This document shows positions 20,777 to 32,705 of a stretch of DNA of 64,000 bases, one piece after another. How positions within the stretch are numbered: the first letter of the stretch is position 1; every line of letters starts with the position of its first letter. This stretch comes from Rhabdophis nuchalis. Taxonomy: Eukaryota; Chordata; Lepidosauria; Squamata; Natricidae. The stretch covers positions 121,810,610 through 121,874,609 of the forward strand of contig CM077647.1 of assembly GCA_039707465.1 (NCBI GenBank). The letters are read 5' to 3'. The position numbers were made by a program, and so were the translations under genes. Below the pieces are notes generated by a model, which was not told the origin of the DNA, ran no database searches, and saw only the letters and a program-made list of their open reading frames with translations.

Positions 20777-22415
20777 AAATTTATTTATTTATTTATTTAA
20801 TTAGACTTTTATACCACCCTCTCTCTGGGTAGGACTTGGGGTGGTGCACAGCAGATAAAAATACAAATAATACATACACCTGAATAAATACATTCATACC
20901 ACTAAAACCAAATTAAATTAAGAACTGTGCTAAAAATTTAAGACACTACAACCCTATAAAATTAATTACTAAAATCAACATCTAAAGTCTAAACCAGGCC
21001 GGCCAGGTGGAAAAAATATGTCTTGAACTCCCGGCGGAAGAGGCGTAGGTCCGTGATAGTGCGAATATTGGGGGGCAGGTCGTTCCAGAGAGCCGGGCCC
21101 GCCACAGAGAAGGCCCTACCCCTGGGGGTCACCAGACGGCATTGACCGGCCGACGGCACCCTGAGGAGGCCCTCCCTGTGTGAGCGGACAGGTCGAAGGG
21201 AGGTATGTGGTAGGAGGCGGTCTCGCAAATAGCCAGGTCCCGTGCCATGGAGCGATTTAAAGATGGTCACCAGCACCTTGAAGTGCATCCGGAAGACCAC
21301 AGGCAGCCAGTGCAGCTCGCACAGGAGTGGTGTTACATGGGAGAACCTAGAGGCTCCCAAAACTACCCGCGCGGCTGCATTCTGTACTAGCTGGAGTCTC
21401 CGGGTGCACCTCAAGGGGAGCCCCATGTAGAGAGCGTTACGGTAATCCAGGCGAGACGTGACGAGGGCTTGAGTGACTGTGCGAAGGGAATCTCCATCTA
21501 GAAAGGGGCGCAACTGGAGTATCAGGCGAGCTTGATAAAAAGCCCCCCTGGCCACGGCTGTCACATGGTCATCCAAGGACAGCCGAGAATCCAGGAGGAC
21601 GCCCAAGTTGCGAGCCCTTTCCACAGGGGCTAATGACTCGCCCCCATAGTCAGCGATGGAACAAGCTGACTATATCGAGACGCCGGAAACCACAGCCACT
21701 CGGTCTTGGACGGGTTGAGTCGGAACGTGTTCCTCCCCATCCAGATCCGCACGGCCTCCAAACACTGGGACATCACTTCAACGGCATCGTTCAGGTGGTT
21801 AGGAGTAGAGATGTTACAGCTGAGTATCATCAGCGTACTGATGGTACTCTACCCCAAAACCACGGATGATGTCACCCAGCGGCTTCATATAGGTGTTGAA
21901 CAGGAGAGGCGAGAGAACTGACCCCTGAGGCACCCCACAAATAAGGGCCCTTGGTGTCAATCTCTGCCCTCCTGCCAACACGCATTTCACCCGGCCGGAG
22001 AGGTAGGAGGAGAACCACCGCAAAACGGTGCCACCCACTCCCAACCCCTCCAGTCGGCGCAACAGGATACCATGGTCGATGGTATCAAAAGCCGCTGAGA
22101 GGTCTAATAGGATTAGGATAGAGGAACAACCTCTATCCCACGCCCTCCAGAGATCATCAACCAATGCGACCAATGCCGTCTCTGTGCTGTGCCTAGGCCA
22201 GAAGCCGGACTGGCGCAGGTCTAGATAGACAGTTTCCTCCAGGTGCCAGGGGAACTGCTGTGCCACCACACTCTCTACAACCTTCGCAAGAAAGCAAAGG
22301 TTGGAGACCGGACGATAATTACTCAACACCGCTGGGTCCAGGGAAGGCTTCTTGAGGAGGGGTCTCACCACCGCCTCTTTCAAGGCGGCCGGCAAAGACC
22401 CCTCACTCAGAGAAG
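20777..22415 (-). mobile_element. L2-group LINE copy B, frame-broken
   Basis: Minus-strand frames at 22395-21814, 21830-21630 and 21624-20989 cover RT ([46 protein letters not shown]) and the C-terminal domain ending FFHLAGLV. It is 5' truncated in RT and disrupted by frameshifts. The 3' end has the L2 terminus and a (TTTA)n tail complement at about 20777-20800. It lies only in duplication unit 1. Confidence 0.85.
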
Positions 22416-22419
22416 CAAA

Positions 22420-22700
22420 TGTTAGGAAGTTACCTGACCTAAGCTTGGTTAAAGTTTGGCTGATTCAATGAAGATTGTGGCTGAGGGCTAACCCTACCTT
22501 TGTTCTGAAATCTATATCTGGTTCTAGGATCTGCCTCAGTTTACCTTTCCAATAAACAACTGAGTCAAAAGTTCATTAAAACAGTTTATTAGGGTACCTT
22601 GATAAAGTGGGGTTCTCTATGAAAAAGGAAGAGAAGGAACTTCGAGTCCCACATTTCTTTTCTTTTTATAGTTAACACAACAAAGAAAATGCAATAGGAA
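22420..22700 (-). repeat. Candidate LTR 3' portion
   Basis: The minus strand shows a TATA-like ACTATAAAAAG near 22665, CTAATAAACTG near 22585 and an end of ...CTTCCTAACA at 22420. The layout resembles an LTR, but the upstream boundary is not found and there is no partner. Confidence 0.35.
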
Positions 22701-23985
22701 AGTTGATTGGCAGAATAAAAGTAACCTCCCCTTTGGATAGGAAATCAGTTTCATGTAGTCAAACATGTTACATATTTGTATCTCATAATATCACACGTTC
22801 ATTAAAAAGAGGTCAGAAAGGGCATAATTGCAAAGAAAAAGGTTGTTTAGAGTTCACAAAAGAGATAAGCCAGACCCCAAGTTGTACTAACAAACTTTTC
22901 TTACCTGGAGGTAGTCTCCAGCTTGTTTATCAGTTTAGGAATGTTAAAAGCTAATCTGAACATCATTTTAAAAGAGAGAATTTGAGATTAAAATACAAGG
23001 TAACTATATTAATTAATAAATTACAAAATTCATTGCGCCTCAGTTCAGACCTTGCTGCAGGGAATTTACTTATGAATAGAGCTATCTATCACTTTATCTT
23101 TTAAGTGCTGACATATGCTGAGGGCTATTAAGAGTGAGTCTGCTTCCAGCCTCTAAAAAAAACCATGTTTCTCCATTTCTCATGAAGGGAAATATAATAG
23201 ACTGCCTTATAAAAAATATTTCTCAAAATATTTCAGGGGGTGGGATTAGAGGGGTGGGTGCTAACTTTCTAGTTTATAGTTTTGCATTTTGTCTGAACTC
23301 AACAATGTGATTATTCAATAAACAATAGGTCACCAAACCATGCTGTTTTATATTAACCATTAATTAGTTTACCATGGTTTCTGTCAAACAACAAATCAGA
23401 AGAATCCACTTTGTACTGACTGCATATACCAGGAATGGGTTCAAAAAAGCAATGGTGTGGTTAGAATATTATTCTTGATTTAATTTTCTGTACTATTATG
23501 TTTAATTGCAATTATATTTTATCTTCATTTTCTTACTTTTTCTGGGATTAAAAATTACAATCTGATATTCATTTGAGAGCTGTAGATTGCACATCTTTAC
23601 ATAAAATTGCATAAATCATGGTTTGCAATCCCATTAATTGGATTATAAATGATTAGGTGTAAGAGGCAAATTTTGACAGATCTACTTAAAGACATAAATT
23701 TAATGAACCAAATTGCAGTAGGTAATGAGTGACATAAACAAAAGTTTTTGTCAATCTAAGGAGGTTAACTTTAAGGAGGAACGTTTGCATTTTTAGTTTG
23801 TGCGTTTCTGCAAGTAGTTCCCTGAATATGCCAACTTCCTCTTTAAAACAAAACGAGCTATTTGTACTACATAAGAATGTATAGATCATGACGGCACTAA
23901 TTCAGAAATAATTGCTGAAATGCTCCTAATTAAAGAAGAATCAGTTTTTGCAAACAAGATAACGTGTGCGAATTTTGTCTCTATC
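22701..23985. other. Non-coding 5' flank of KLHL11 copy 1
   Basis: AT-rich, no gene recognised. From about 23640 it aligns loosely with 32280 onward in unit 2; before that, sequence appears specific to unit 1. Confidence 0.5.
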
Positions 23986-23989
23986 ATTC

Positions 23990-24115
23990 TTTTATCTATC
24001 GTCGCAAGCGGCGATTTTTTTTTAAATTTCCGGAAGTATAATATATATATATATGCTCCTGTAAGTGACGTAAAAGTGTTCGAATCGATTGAGGAGAAAC
24101 TAAGATGGCGGCGGC
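23990..24115 (+). promoter_or_regulatory. KLHL11 copy 1 promoter: ETS, CRE-like and YY1-type sites
   Basis: TTTCCGGAAGTA (about 24027-24038) is an ETS-type site, GTGACGTAA (about 24065) a CRE/ATF-like site, and AAGATGGCGGC (24102-24112) is a YY1-type site that overlaps the start codon. No canonical TATA box at fixed distance; the ATATAT run lies between ETS and CRE sites. The same three sites occur in copy 2. This is a typical housekeeping, TATA-less promoter arrangement; the factor assignments are inferred from motif match only. Confidence 0.6.
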
Positions 24116-26570
24116 TGGAGGTGGCGGCGATTTGGACCCAGGGAGCCACGGCGACGCAGATGTCAACCTCCCTGGGCTGGAGGGCGAGGCGGGGCCAGAC
24201 TCAGAGCCTGACTCGGAGGTGTTTTCATGCGTGGCCCACTGCTCCGACCTCGCCTGCCGCCAGAACGAACAGCGGCGGTTAGGCCTCTTCTGTGACGTCA
24301 CGCTAGCCTTCAGTGGCGGCAGCAATGAGGACGAGGAGGACGACGACGAGGGGGGAGTGGGCGGGGCCTCCTCCAACCCCCCGCCGCGAGAGTTCCGGGC
24401 GCACCGCTCGGTCCTGGCAGCGGCCACCGAATACTTCGCTCCTCTCCTTCTGGGCGACTTTGCGGAGTCCCGTTCGGGCCGGGTGGAATTACGGAAATGG
24501 AGCTCGGGAGCGGGACCAGACCCGGAGACGATCGAGGCGGTCATCAGCTTCATGTACACGGGGACCGTCCGCGTCAGTCCTGGCAACGTACACGAGGTTC
24601 TGGAGTTGGCCGACAGGTGAGGCGGGGAGGAGGAGCAGCGAAGGGTGTTAGGTGACAAACCAGACGCCCACCGACTGATGCACGGCTTTCCCGAGTTCTG
24701 ACGGGTGAAGGAGATGTCATAACATCCCTCCCCCCGGAGTTCTTAGGGAAGGCCACCAAGGGGGCGGGGGTGTCATTCTGTGCCTCCTTCCCTGAAATTG
24801 GGAAAATTGATCTTGGATTCCGGTGTAAACCAGTGATGGCTTTAGTTGGAGGAGACTCCTTTACCAGAAAGACTACAGGTCTGGCTTGATATAATGCATA
24901 TCAAGAAATTGTTAGAATTGAACAAAGTTTTTAACTTTCTAATAATTCTCTGGTGGCATTTCTGAATTGGTTTTTTTTTGTTTTGCAGGTTCTTACTAAT
25001 AAATCTAAAAGAGTTCTGTGGGGAATTCCTCAAGAAAAAACTGAGTCTCTCCAACTCTGTAGCCATTCACAGCTTAGCTCATATGTACTCTTTGAACCAG
25101 CTGGCTTTAAAAGCTGCCAAGATGATCAGGAGGAACTTCTACAAAGTCATCGAAGATGAAGAGTTCTATACTTTGCCATTTCACCTTATTAGGGATTGGC
25201 TTTCAGACTCAGAAATCACAGTGGATGCAGAAGAGATTCTCTTTGAGATGGTTTTGAAGTGGGTCCAGAGAAATCCTGACGAAAGAGAAAAATACTTTGG
25301 AGAACTCTTTAAGCTCCTCCGACTATCACAAATTAAGCCAACCTATTTGACTCGGCATGTTAAATCTGAAAAACTGGTATCAAGCAATGAAACATGCCTC
25401 AAACTTGTGTTGGAAGCAGTGGAAAGCCATGCTCTCAAGGGTGAGAATTTTCAGATAGGTACACTCCAACAAGCTAAGTGCCCCAATTCATCTCTGCCTC
25501 GTTTTGGCCAAAACATGGATGTTATCATGGTCATTGGTGGTGTGTCTGAGGGAGGAGATTACTTGAGTGAGTGTGTGGGGTATTTTATTGATGAAGATAG
25601 ATGGGTGAATTTACCACATATACACAATCACCTTGATGGACATGCTGTAGTAGTAACCGAATCCTATCTTTATGTGGCAGGTTCCATGGAGCCTGGCTTT
25701 GCCAAGACCATGGAAAGGTATAACCCAGGTAGAAATGTTTGGGAGCAGGTTTCTAATCTGATAACCAGGAAGCATTCTTTTGGACTTACTGAGGTAAAGG
25801 GAAACCTATACAGTATTGGTGGCCATGGGAATTTCATCCCTGGTTTTAAAGATGTAGCTGTATACAACCCTGATCAAGATAAGTGGCACAACTTAGAGTC
25901 TGCACCAAAGATACTCCGGGATGTTAAAGTGATTACAATAGACAACAGATTTGTTTACATGGCAGCTCGCACACCAGTTGATGGAGATAATGAAGATGGT
26001 TTAAGGTCTGTCATCATTCGCTATGATGCAGACACACGACAGTGGCGAGATTGTGAGTCTCTGCCACTCCTTGACAACTATTGCTGCTTCCAAAGGGTTC
26101 TGGGAAACACCAACTTTTACCACACCGCTTCTTGTTGTCCCAGAAGCTATCCTCTAGACCATGAAGAGGCCAAGAGAAAAATCTCTAACCAATTATCTGA
26201 TGATATTCTGGAAAGCTTACCATCAGAAGTCCTTAGCATTGAAGGAGCGGCTATCTGCTATTACAAAGATGATATCTTCATCATAGGTGGATGGAAGAAC
26301 AGTGATGATACTGATAAACAGTACAGAAAAGAGGCCTACCGCTACTGTGCTGAGAAGAAGCGTTGGCTGTTGCTCCCTCCTATGCCTCAGCCTCGCTGCC
26401 GTGCTACAGCCTGTCATGTTAGAATCCCCTTTCGGTCCTTGCACGGTACCCAGAAATATCCAATGCCGCAAAACCTAATGTGGCAGAAGGACCGGATCCG
26501 ACAGATGCAGGAGATACACCGACATTCCTTAAGTTTACGGAGAATGCCTCGGTCTCAGATAGAATGCTAG
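24105..26570 (+). CDS. KLHL11: KLHL11 copy 1: Kelch-like protein 11, CUL3 adaptor
   Basis: Two coding exons, 24105-24616 and 24989-26570, joined in phase 2 (GACAG|gtgagg ... tttgcag|GTTC), give 697 residues; human KLHL11 is about 708 with the same two-exon layout. Order: short acidic N-terminus, BTB (about 50-175), BACK (about 180-290; [28 protein letters not shown]), then Kelch blades from about 345 ([49 protein letters not shown]) and the C-terminal SQIEC. BTB-Kelch proteins recruit substrates to CUL3-RBX1 ubiquitin ligases; the BTB binds CUL3. The start is the ATG inside AAGATGGCGGC. Residue 176 is Asn where copy 2, and human as I recall it, has Arg. An acidic insert ([11 protein letters not shown], 74-84) lies inside the BTB. 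No lesion seen. Confidence 0.95.
24617..24988 (+). other. KLHL11 copy 1 intron
   Basis: 372-bp GT-AG intron. Copy 2's intron differs by about four substitutions plus a length change in the T-run before the acceptor, so it is as similar as the exons. Confidence 0.9.
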
Positions 26571-29520
26571 CTCGAATAAATGATATCAGAGATACCTGTC
26601 TGTAATTGTCATGCCTGGCATGGACTAATAGTCACCAAACTGCTTAAGCATTGGAGACAAAGCTTTCTTGGTGTTGAATTTGATCTGGATTTCAAGCACC
26701 ACATGGAAATTTGGTGTATATTAGCCATAAATATGAAGGTAAGCAGACATATAAAATGCTTAGAGCCTATTGGTTGCTCCATAGATGTGAGCCCGATAAA
26801 GAATCGAACAAAATAATCGTTCTTGCACTTTGTGAATGTGGTCAGGTAATACTAAAAATTCAGCACCGCCTTTTTTTCCCTCTTACATTTTTTGTGTGTT
26901 TTGAGTCATCTCATCTCATTTTAAGCACAAGTCATGTGACGTATTTCAGTTTGTTCTAAAATGCTGATATGTATGTAATAGACCATTTCAAGATTTTCTT
27001 AAGGTTTTTTTGGAGAGGCATTTCTCTCCTGTTATGAATTTCTCTCTAATTTGGAGATGTAAAATAGCTAAAATAAAAACTCTTCTAAGAGGAATAAAGC
27101 ACAAACTTTCTAAGAACTTCAAAATGTTCCGTGATAATAAGTATCTTATAGTTTTATTTATAAAAGCGCTTGAAATTGTTTAAACGTATTAGTTATAAAT
27201 TTTGCTAGTTGAACCATTCACAATTATGTAATGAAATATGTCTGAATTCCTTAAAAATCTTCACTATAATTTTAGTGATTACTGGTCCTTTCAGTAGCCG
27301 CACTTGTTTCCCATTAATTAATTTTTTTCAGTTAAGAATTGTGGCCTTAAAACGGAATGAAAAGACCAAAAAAAATCATAATTTATAATTGAAGCAATTG
27401 GGAATTCAGTATGCAGGGTTAAAGTTGTATAAAATTGGGTGTTGATATCTGGGTAAGTAAGTCTCAATACCATCTGATCTATTTTTGACAATCAAATCCA
27501 TTTGTCTTAATGTGACACCATTCTTTGTGTGGACAGTACAGAATGCAATGCTGTTAAATTGGAAAATTTGCTGAATATTCTTGACTTGAATCCACATTGT
27601 CCAAGTCTTGTCATTGGCAGCATATAAAATTTATTGTCACACAAATAATTCAAATAATTGAGATACTATAAATTATTTACTGCTTCCTCTCCATTCCTCT
27701 AGCCTAGTAGAATGCTGAATACTATTTTGTAGGTTCTGGTAGTTTTATGGAAGATACAGTATATATTCAGGTGACACAAATATTTATTTTATTGGTTCAA
27801 GTAATACCGAAGTTTTGGAATGCTGCAGAGTTGTTTAGGCAGACAAATTTATATAAAGCATTTATGCAATATTTGATGTTATCTTATGGATTCAAGAGAA
27901 TATTTAATTTTACTTTATAAATTCTTTTCCAATTCTTTTCCATATATGTCCCAAAGTATCAAACATGTTAACTCATGAAATCATCCTTGCTTAGGTAGAG
28001 CACCTCTCCATCTCCCCTTATGGCCTGGGGTAATACATGTGGTAAATAAAGATGTTATGATGGCATTATGACAGTCTCAGGAAAAATCAAGACCAGGTGC
28101 ATAAGGTCCCCAAATAGTGTATAAGTAGAATCCTCAAATATAAAATTTTCCTCTTCCTCATTTATACATATTTTCTGAAAAAGATATCAAACACTTCATC
28201 TAGGTCTGCTATTCTCATCTCTCTTGTTTTTTCTCTTTTAACAAGTTGGATTTATTGCTGGGAGCACAAAAATGAAACATGAAGATAAAATCAAATATTA
28301 TTATTGACGGTGTTTGATTGGTAAATAACTGTCTTAAATTTTAGAAGTATTTAAAAATAATTAAAGAAAAGAATGTTACAGACTGACCAATACTGTTTTC
28401 CAATTTAGCAGGAAACCTAATTCATGCCTGAGATACTGCGGTAAGTGTTGCAATTGCATGGATGTGTAGGTTTTCCTAATTTATCATTGCCATCCTAATA
28501 CTACTTTTTATTATTTATTTAGCTGTAATTCGGTGGGGGCATGGTAAACCTGTGGGCTGCAGTAATTATCCTAATATGAAATTAAAACTAACATGTTCTT
28601 GTACCACAGAGTCACAAACATTAACATTTGTTATGCCGCTTGCCTGCCTTAAAGATACTTTATTGTTACCAGCCACTTTTTAAGGTGTAATATCTGCTTC
28701 AGAAAGCAATTTATCTTCTGGAAATCTTTTGGCACTCCAAAGGTGCAGGGATCTAACTCCCTTCCTCAAAACTATTATCTGATACTAATTAAGAAGCACC
28801 CTTCGTAAAACATTACCTAGCTCCAAGCCTGGACACATTTGTGTGGAAAATTTAGTTTTTTTAAATTTGGGATTACAGCTGATGTTAGATATCTCAGTAT
28901 TCCTTTTAAACATAACTAAAATGGATTAAGCTTACAGTATATCCATGTCCCTATTAAACAATTTAAAAACTTTTAATAAATATAGTTGGCATTCATTGCA
29001 AATCTTTGCCAAATCAGCACAAATAAGTTAATATATACTAATTAAAATGCTTGTTTAAAATGCTATTTAGTCTGGGAAAGCCTTGTATTTTAAAATCATA
29101 TCACTCTGGATGTTGCTTGTGAATGAAGTCACAGCTATTCACATGCTGTTCTTGGGGATTTCAGTTTGCATGTCATGTTAAGAGCACTCTATAGAAAGCA
29201 GTCGCATAGTATAATATTTAGCGTGAAATGTCAAGAGTTTCTTAATGTAGTATTTTGATATTATACTATTAACTTGCTCCCCTGGTCTGAATACATAACA
29301 TTGGCTTCTATGTAAAAATCTCTTAATTTTACTTTAATAATAATAATATTTATTGTCTTACTAAAATTACAGTGAAATTGGTTTGAATGAAATCATCACA
29401 ACTTTGACAAAACTGCCTTGTGACAAAGGGAAATCCTCCAACAGTTTATACAAATATTTTCATTTGGAATTAACAGATCTAGATTATGTTCCTTGCCATA
29501 TTTGAGAGTTTCAGTTAAAT
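26571..29520 (+). other. KLHL11 copy 1 3' UTR and downstream flank
   Basis: AATAAA occurs 4 bases after the stop (26575-26580) and again at 27093-27098. The second, GGAATAAAGCAC, is conserved in unit 2 (35695-35700), which makes it the better candidate poly(A) signal. Beyond that the sequence is AT-rich and aligns with unit 2 at roughly 80% identity. No other gene seen. Confidence 0.55.
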
Positions 29521-29760
29521 CAGTGGTTCCAAATGTGGGACCCAAGCCCTACAGGGGTGCAATTTGATTTTTAATGGGGGCAATTTGAACCTTGTTTAAA
29601 CCACATTAATAGCCTTTAAGGCTTCTGTGTGAGTAGAGTTCATTTCTTGAGTAAAGTAATAATTATATGGGGGGGGGGGGAGCATCAGGATTTTAAAGAT
29701 GCTTAGGTGGGGGATGGCCAAAAAAGGTTGGGACCCACTGTCCCCCCCCCCCCCCAAACA
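29521..29760. mobile_element. hAT-like MITE, unit 1 only
   Basis: Starts CAGTGGTTCC and has GGGACCCACTG at 29730-29740 as the inverted end, followed by a poly-C run. Flanks AGTTAAAT (29513-29520) and AATTAAAT (about 29762) resemble an 8-bp duplication. The corresponding position in unit 2 (about 38220) lacks it. Confidence 0.55.
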
Positions 29761-29932
29761 TAATTAAATGAATGAGACTTTTGCCTGAGTGAAAATTATT
29801 AAAAATATGTTTTGTTATTTCCTGCAACCAAAGGAAACTGCAGTGGAAATGTTCAGGGACAGACAGACTTCAAAGCTACATAAGGACTTAGGAGACAATA
29901 ATCTTTTATAAGTTACTAATGATCTACTAACA

Positions 29933-30040
29933 CAGGGGTCTGCAAAGTTGGCTCTTTTAAGACTGGTGGACTTCAGAATTCCCAGAATTCTCGGAGTTGA
30001 AGTCCACAAGTCTTAAAAGAGCCAACTTTGCAGACCCCTG
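29933..30040. mobile_element. hAT MITE, 108 bp, near-perfect palindrome
   Basis: The ends pair over about 43 bases with one mismatch (CAGGGGTCTGCAAAGTTGG ... CCAACTTTGCAGACCCCTG). The 8-bp target duplication TACTAACA is exact on both sides (29925-29932, 30041-30048). Unit 2 has an empty site near 38370. Confidence 0.9.
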
Positions 30041-30048
30041 TACTAACA

Positions 30049-31224
30049 GAATGTATGGTTCCACAGTTTACCTTTTATTTTATGATCCTACTGGAGTATA
30101 ATAATTTTTTATAATAAATACATTATTCCTGCATAAGCGTATATTCTTCATATACAGTGTTTGATCTCTTGCTTTGTGTTCAAAGCATCTTTAACAACAA
30201 AGCTAATTAGATATATCAATACAATGTTATTAAGGTACCTGTAGTCTACTTGGTTAGCAACCGTTCAAAATTATAATAGCATTGAAAAAAGTGACTTACA
30301 ACTAGTATGCACATTTAGAATACTCACAGCTTTCCCAATGTTACCTGATGAAAATTCAGGTGTTTAGTAATTGGCACGGAGCATTCCAGGACCATGTAAT
30401 TGCCATTTACCATATATTCTTCCCAGTCAGCTTCCTACAAGCAAATAGGGGAAGCCAGATTTTCTTAACTGGTGATTCACTTAACTACAATAATTCACAA
30501 GAACTGTGCAAAAGAGATCATAAAATTGAACCCAACTCACTTAACTGCTTTGCATAATAATAGAAAATCTGATCCCAATTGTGATTATATATAAAGGATT
30601 ACCTATAATCTGTACAGTTTCGTCACAGATGATACATTGGTTGCTTTCACAACCTCTTCAACAAAAAACAATATCAAAAAGATTTTAAGTTAGTCACAAT
30701 TTAATCAAGTGACAGGTAATTTACATAGTTGCCACATGTAATGAATGACATTGCTATAAGCATCTGTCATCCTGAACTCACATTATGCAAATGACACTTC
30801 TTATGGGAAGAATAACTGAGGAGAAGGTGTTCCCCATTTGAAAGAAACGGATAGTATTGGCTGTTCTGTAATGTTTTGGGAAAATATAGAAACAGCAAAT
30901 TTTAAGTCTAATTTTCTCTCCAATCAATAGTTTTGCAGTTCTGGCAAGGGATTATACAGTATGTTTACAAGGGTTGTAAATCTGTTAATAGTACAAATTG
31001 ATGCTCAATTGATATGCCAAGCTAAGACTTGTGAATCTCTTAATTTACTATTTTATTGGCATGTCATGTAGCATGTCAAACTAAAATAGAAGTATATATA
31101 TTTATCTTAATTATGGATCACTTTTCTGAAAGCTATCTCATTAGTTGCAGGTTTGCAGTTGCCAGCTTCTGGCCTTCTTTGAATCTGATTAAAATAGTAA
31201 AAAATACAAAACTTTATAAAATAT
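30049..31224. other. Duplication unit 1 non-coding sequence
   Basis: AT-rich, aligns in blocks with unit 2 (about 38390-39060). No gene recognised. Confidence 0.5.
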
Positions 31225-31400
31225 AAAACTTACAATACAATACAATACAATACAGAGTTGGAAGGGACCTTGTAGGTCTTCTAGTCCAACCCCCTGCGTG
31301 GGCAGGAACCTTATACCATTTCAGACAAATGGCTATCTAACATCTTTTTAAAGACTTCCAGGGTTGGGGCATTCACACTTCCAGGGTTGGGGCATTTACT
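31225..31400 (-). mobile_element. CR1 LINE 3' fragment
   Basis: Contains GAGTTGGAAGGGACCTTGTAGGTC, TAGTCCAACCCCCTGC and, on the minus strand, NAPTLEVFKKMLDSHLSEMV-type codons: the last part of CR1 ORF2 and its 3' UTR. The segment 'acttccagggttggggcatt' is duplicated at about 31353 and 31379. Absent from unit 2. Confidence 0.8.
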
Positions 31401-32564
31401 TTTTCCAGTAAAGACTAGGAAACAATAAAATAACTTCATTTCATTTTTCTGTTGTGATCCCAATTTGCCTTGGGTCTGTTCCTTAATAAATGGGTCAGTT
31501 CTCAGAGTGCAATGTAAAATTAACCCCTGTTTAGTAGAATTCTCTAAAATCCAGATGCTATGGTGAAACAAAATTTTATTTAAAAAAAATGCAATTATTT
31601 GTTGTATTACAATTGTGTAACACTAAACACTAATTCAATAAACATTTTATTTCTCTATGTCTTTTGTCCATGTTGTTATTTGTGATTGCAGCAAGATAGA
31701 AAAGGAACCAATTCTTTAATTCAGGATCCTTTAATTCACATTCCTGCACTCCTGATCTAAAATGGTCCCTTCTAATGACTCTAATCAAGAAAGGACTGAA
31801 CTAGATAATAAAGCACAATGCCTTCTTATGATACAACAGCTTTGGCACTAGGATGGGGAATAAATTCCTAAGAATGTTTAGAAAAGTATTTGAAAAACAT
31901 CAACTATATATATATCCATGAGCAAAATATCTGCCTTTGAATAATAATATTGCCAAGGTACAATATGGAGAAATAGGTTGACCTTTTGAACTTGGAACTT
32001 GACTTGCCAGTTGTTGAATTAGATAGGATAATGGGCTAATTTTTAACTATATTATTTAACTTGTTTAGAATATGGTTTGCTTGTTTGGTTTAGTGTACTC
32101 AGTAAATATAATCTTAAGCATAATGATAACTAGCCACATTCTATAAGTGAGGATTAATTTTTTACTGGTTTCATATAAGTGACACCAGGACTGGATTCCA
32201 AGAAACGGTGGCAGTATTAAAATTCTTTAATCAAGAATTCTTCATTACCTTTATAATTATATTAAATTTCAATTTCAATTTAGTCTAATTTTAGATAGTT
32301 AATACAGTTATCTCCATTACCTTTTAAAGCATTTTTATTAGCTTTAAAAGCTTATTTTGTTTTCAGGAAGACCATTTGATTTTTAATTTGTGATTTTCTG
32401 CAAATATTTGATCTGTCAGAGATTAACATCCTCTTTCCATTTCGGCTAACAAAGAATAAATCTGAACATACTAATTCAAGAAATAATTGGAGAAGTGATC
32501 CAAAATAAAGAGAAAACAGTTTTTTCCAAACAAGATAACTTGCGCGAATTTTATCTCTATCATT

Positions 32565-32705
32565 CTTTTATCTATCGTCGCAAGCGGCGATTTTTATTTC
32601 CGGAAGTATATATTCATATCTCTATTATCCTGTAAGTGACGTAATTGGATGTAGCTACGGGAAAAGTGTTCGAATCGATTGAGGAGAAACTAAGATGGCG
32701 GCGGC
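32565..32705 (+). promoter_or_regulatory. KLHL11 copy 2 promoter
   Basis: Carries the same ETS-type (TTTCCGGAAGTA), CRE-like (GTGACGTAA) and start-overlapping YY1-type (AAGATGGCGGC) sites as copy 1. Between the CRE and the start it has about 17 extra bases (around TTGGATGTAGCTACGGG), so the 5' UTRs differ in length. Confidence 0.6.

Larger units (their letters stand above)
20020..31670 (+). repeat. Tandem duplication unit 1 (contains KLHL11 copy 1)
   Basis: Matching landmarks occur in the same order in unit 2: GGATGGGGAATAAATTC at about 20070 and 31852; the AATATGGTTTG-like block at about 20485 and 32070; the whole KLHL11 gene; GGAATAAAGCACAAA at 27091 and 35693; and CTAATTCAATAAACATTTTA at 31630 and 39341. 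Unit 1 is longer because it carries insertions absent from unit 2. The edges are approximate. Confidence 0.85.

Noticed and set aside
23996..24658. 220-codon minus-strand frame over KLHL11 exon 1 (and its twin at 32655-33248)
   Set aside because: It is the antisense of a GC-rich coding exon; the plus strand has the clear BTB domain.
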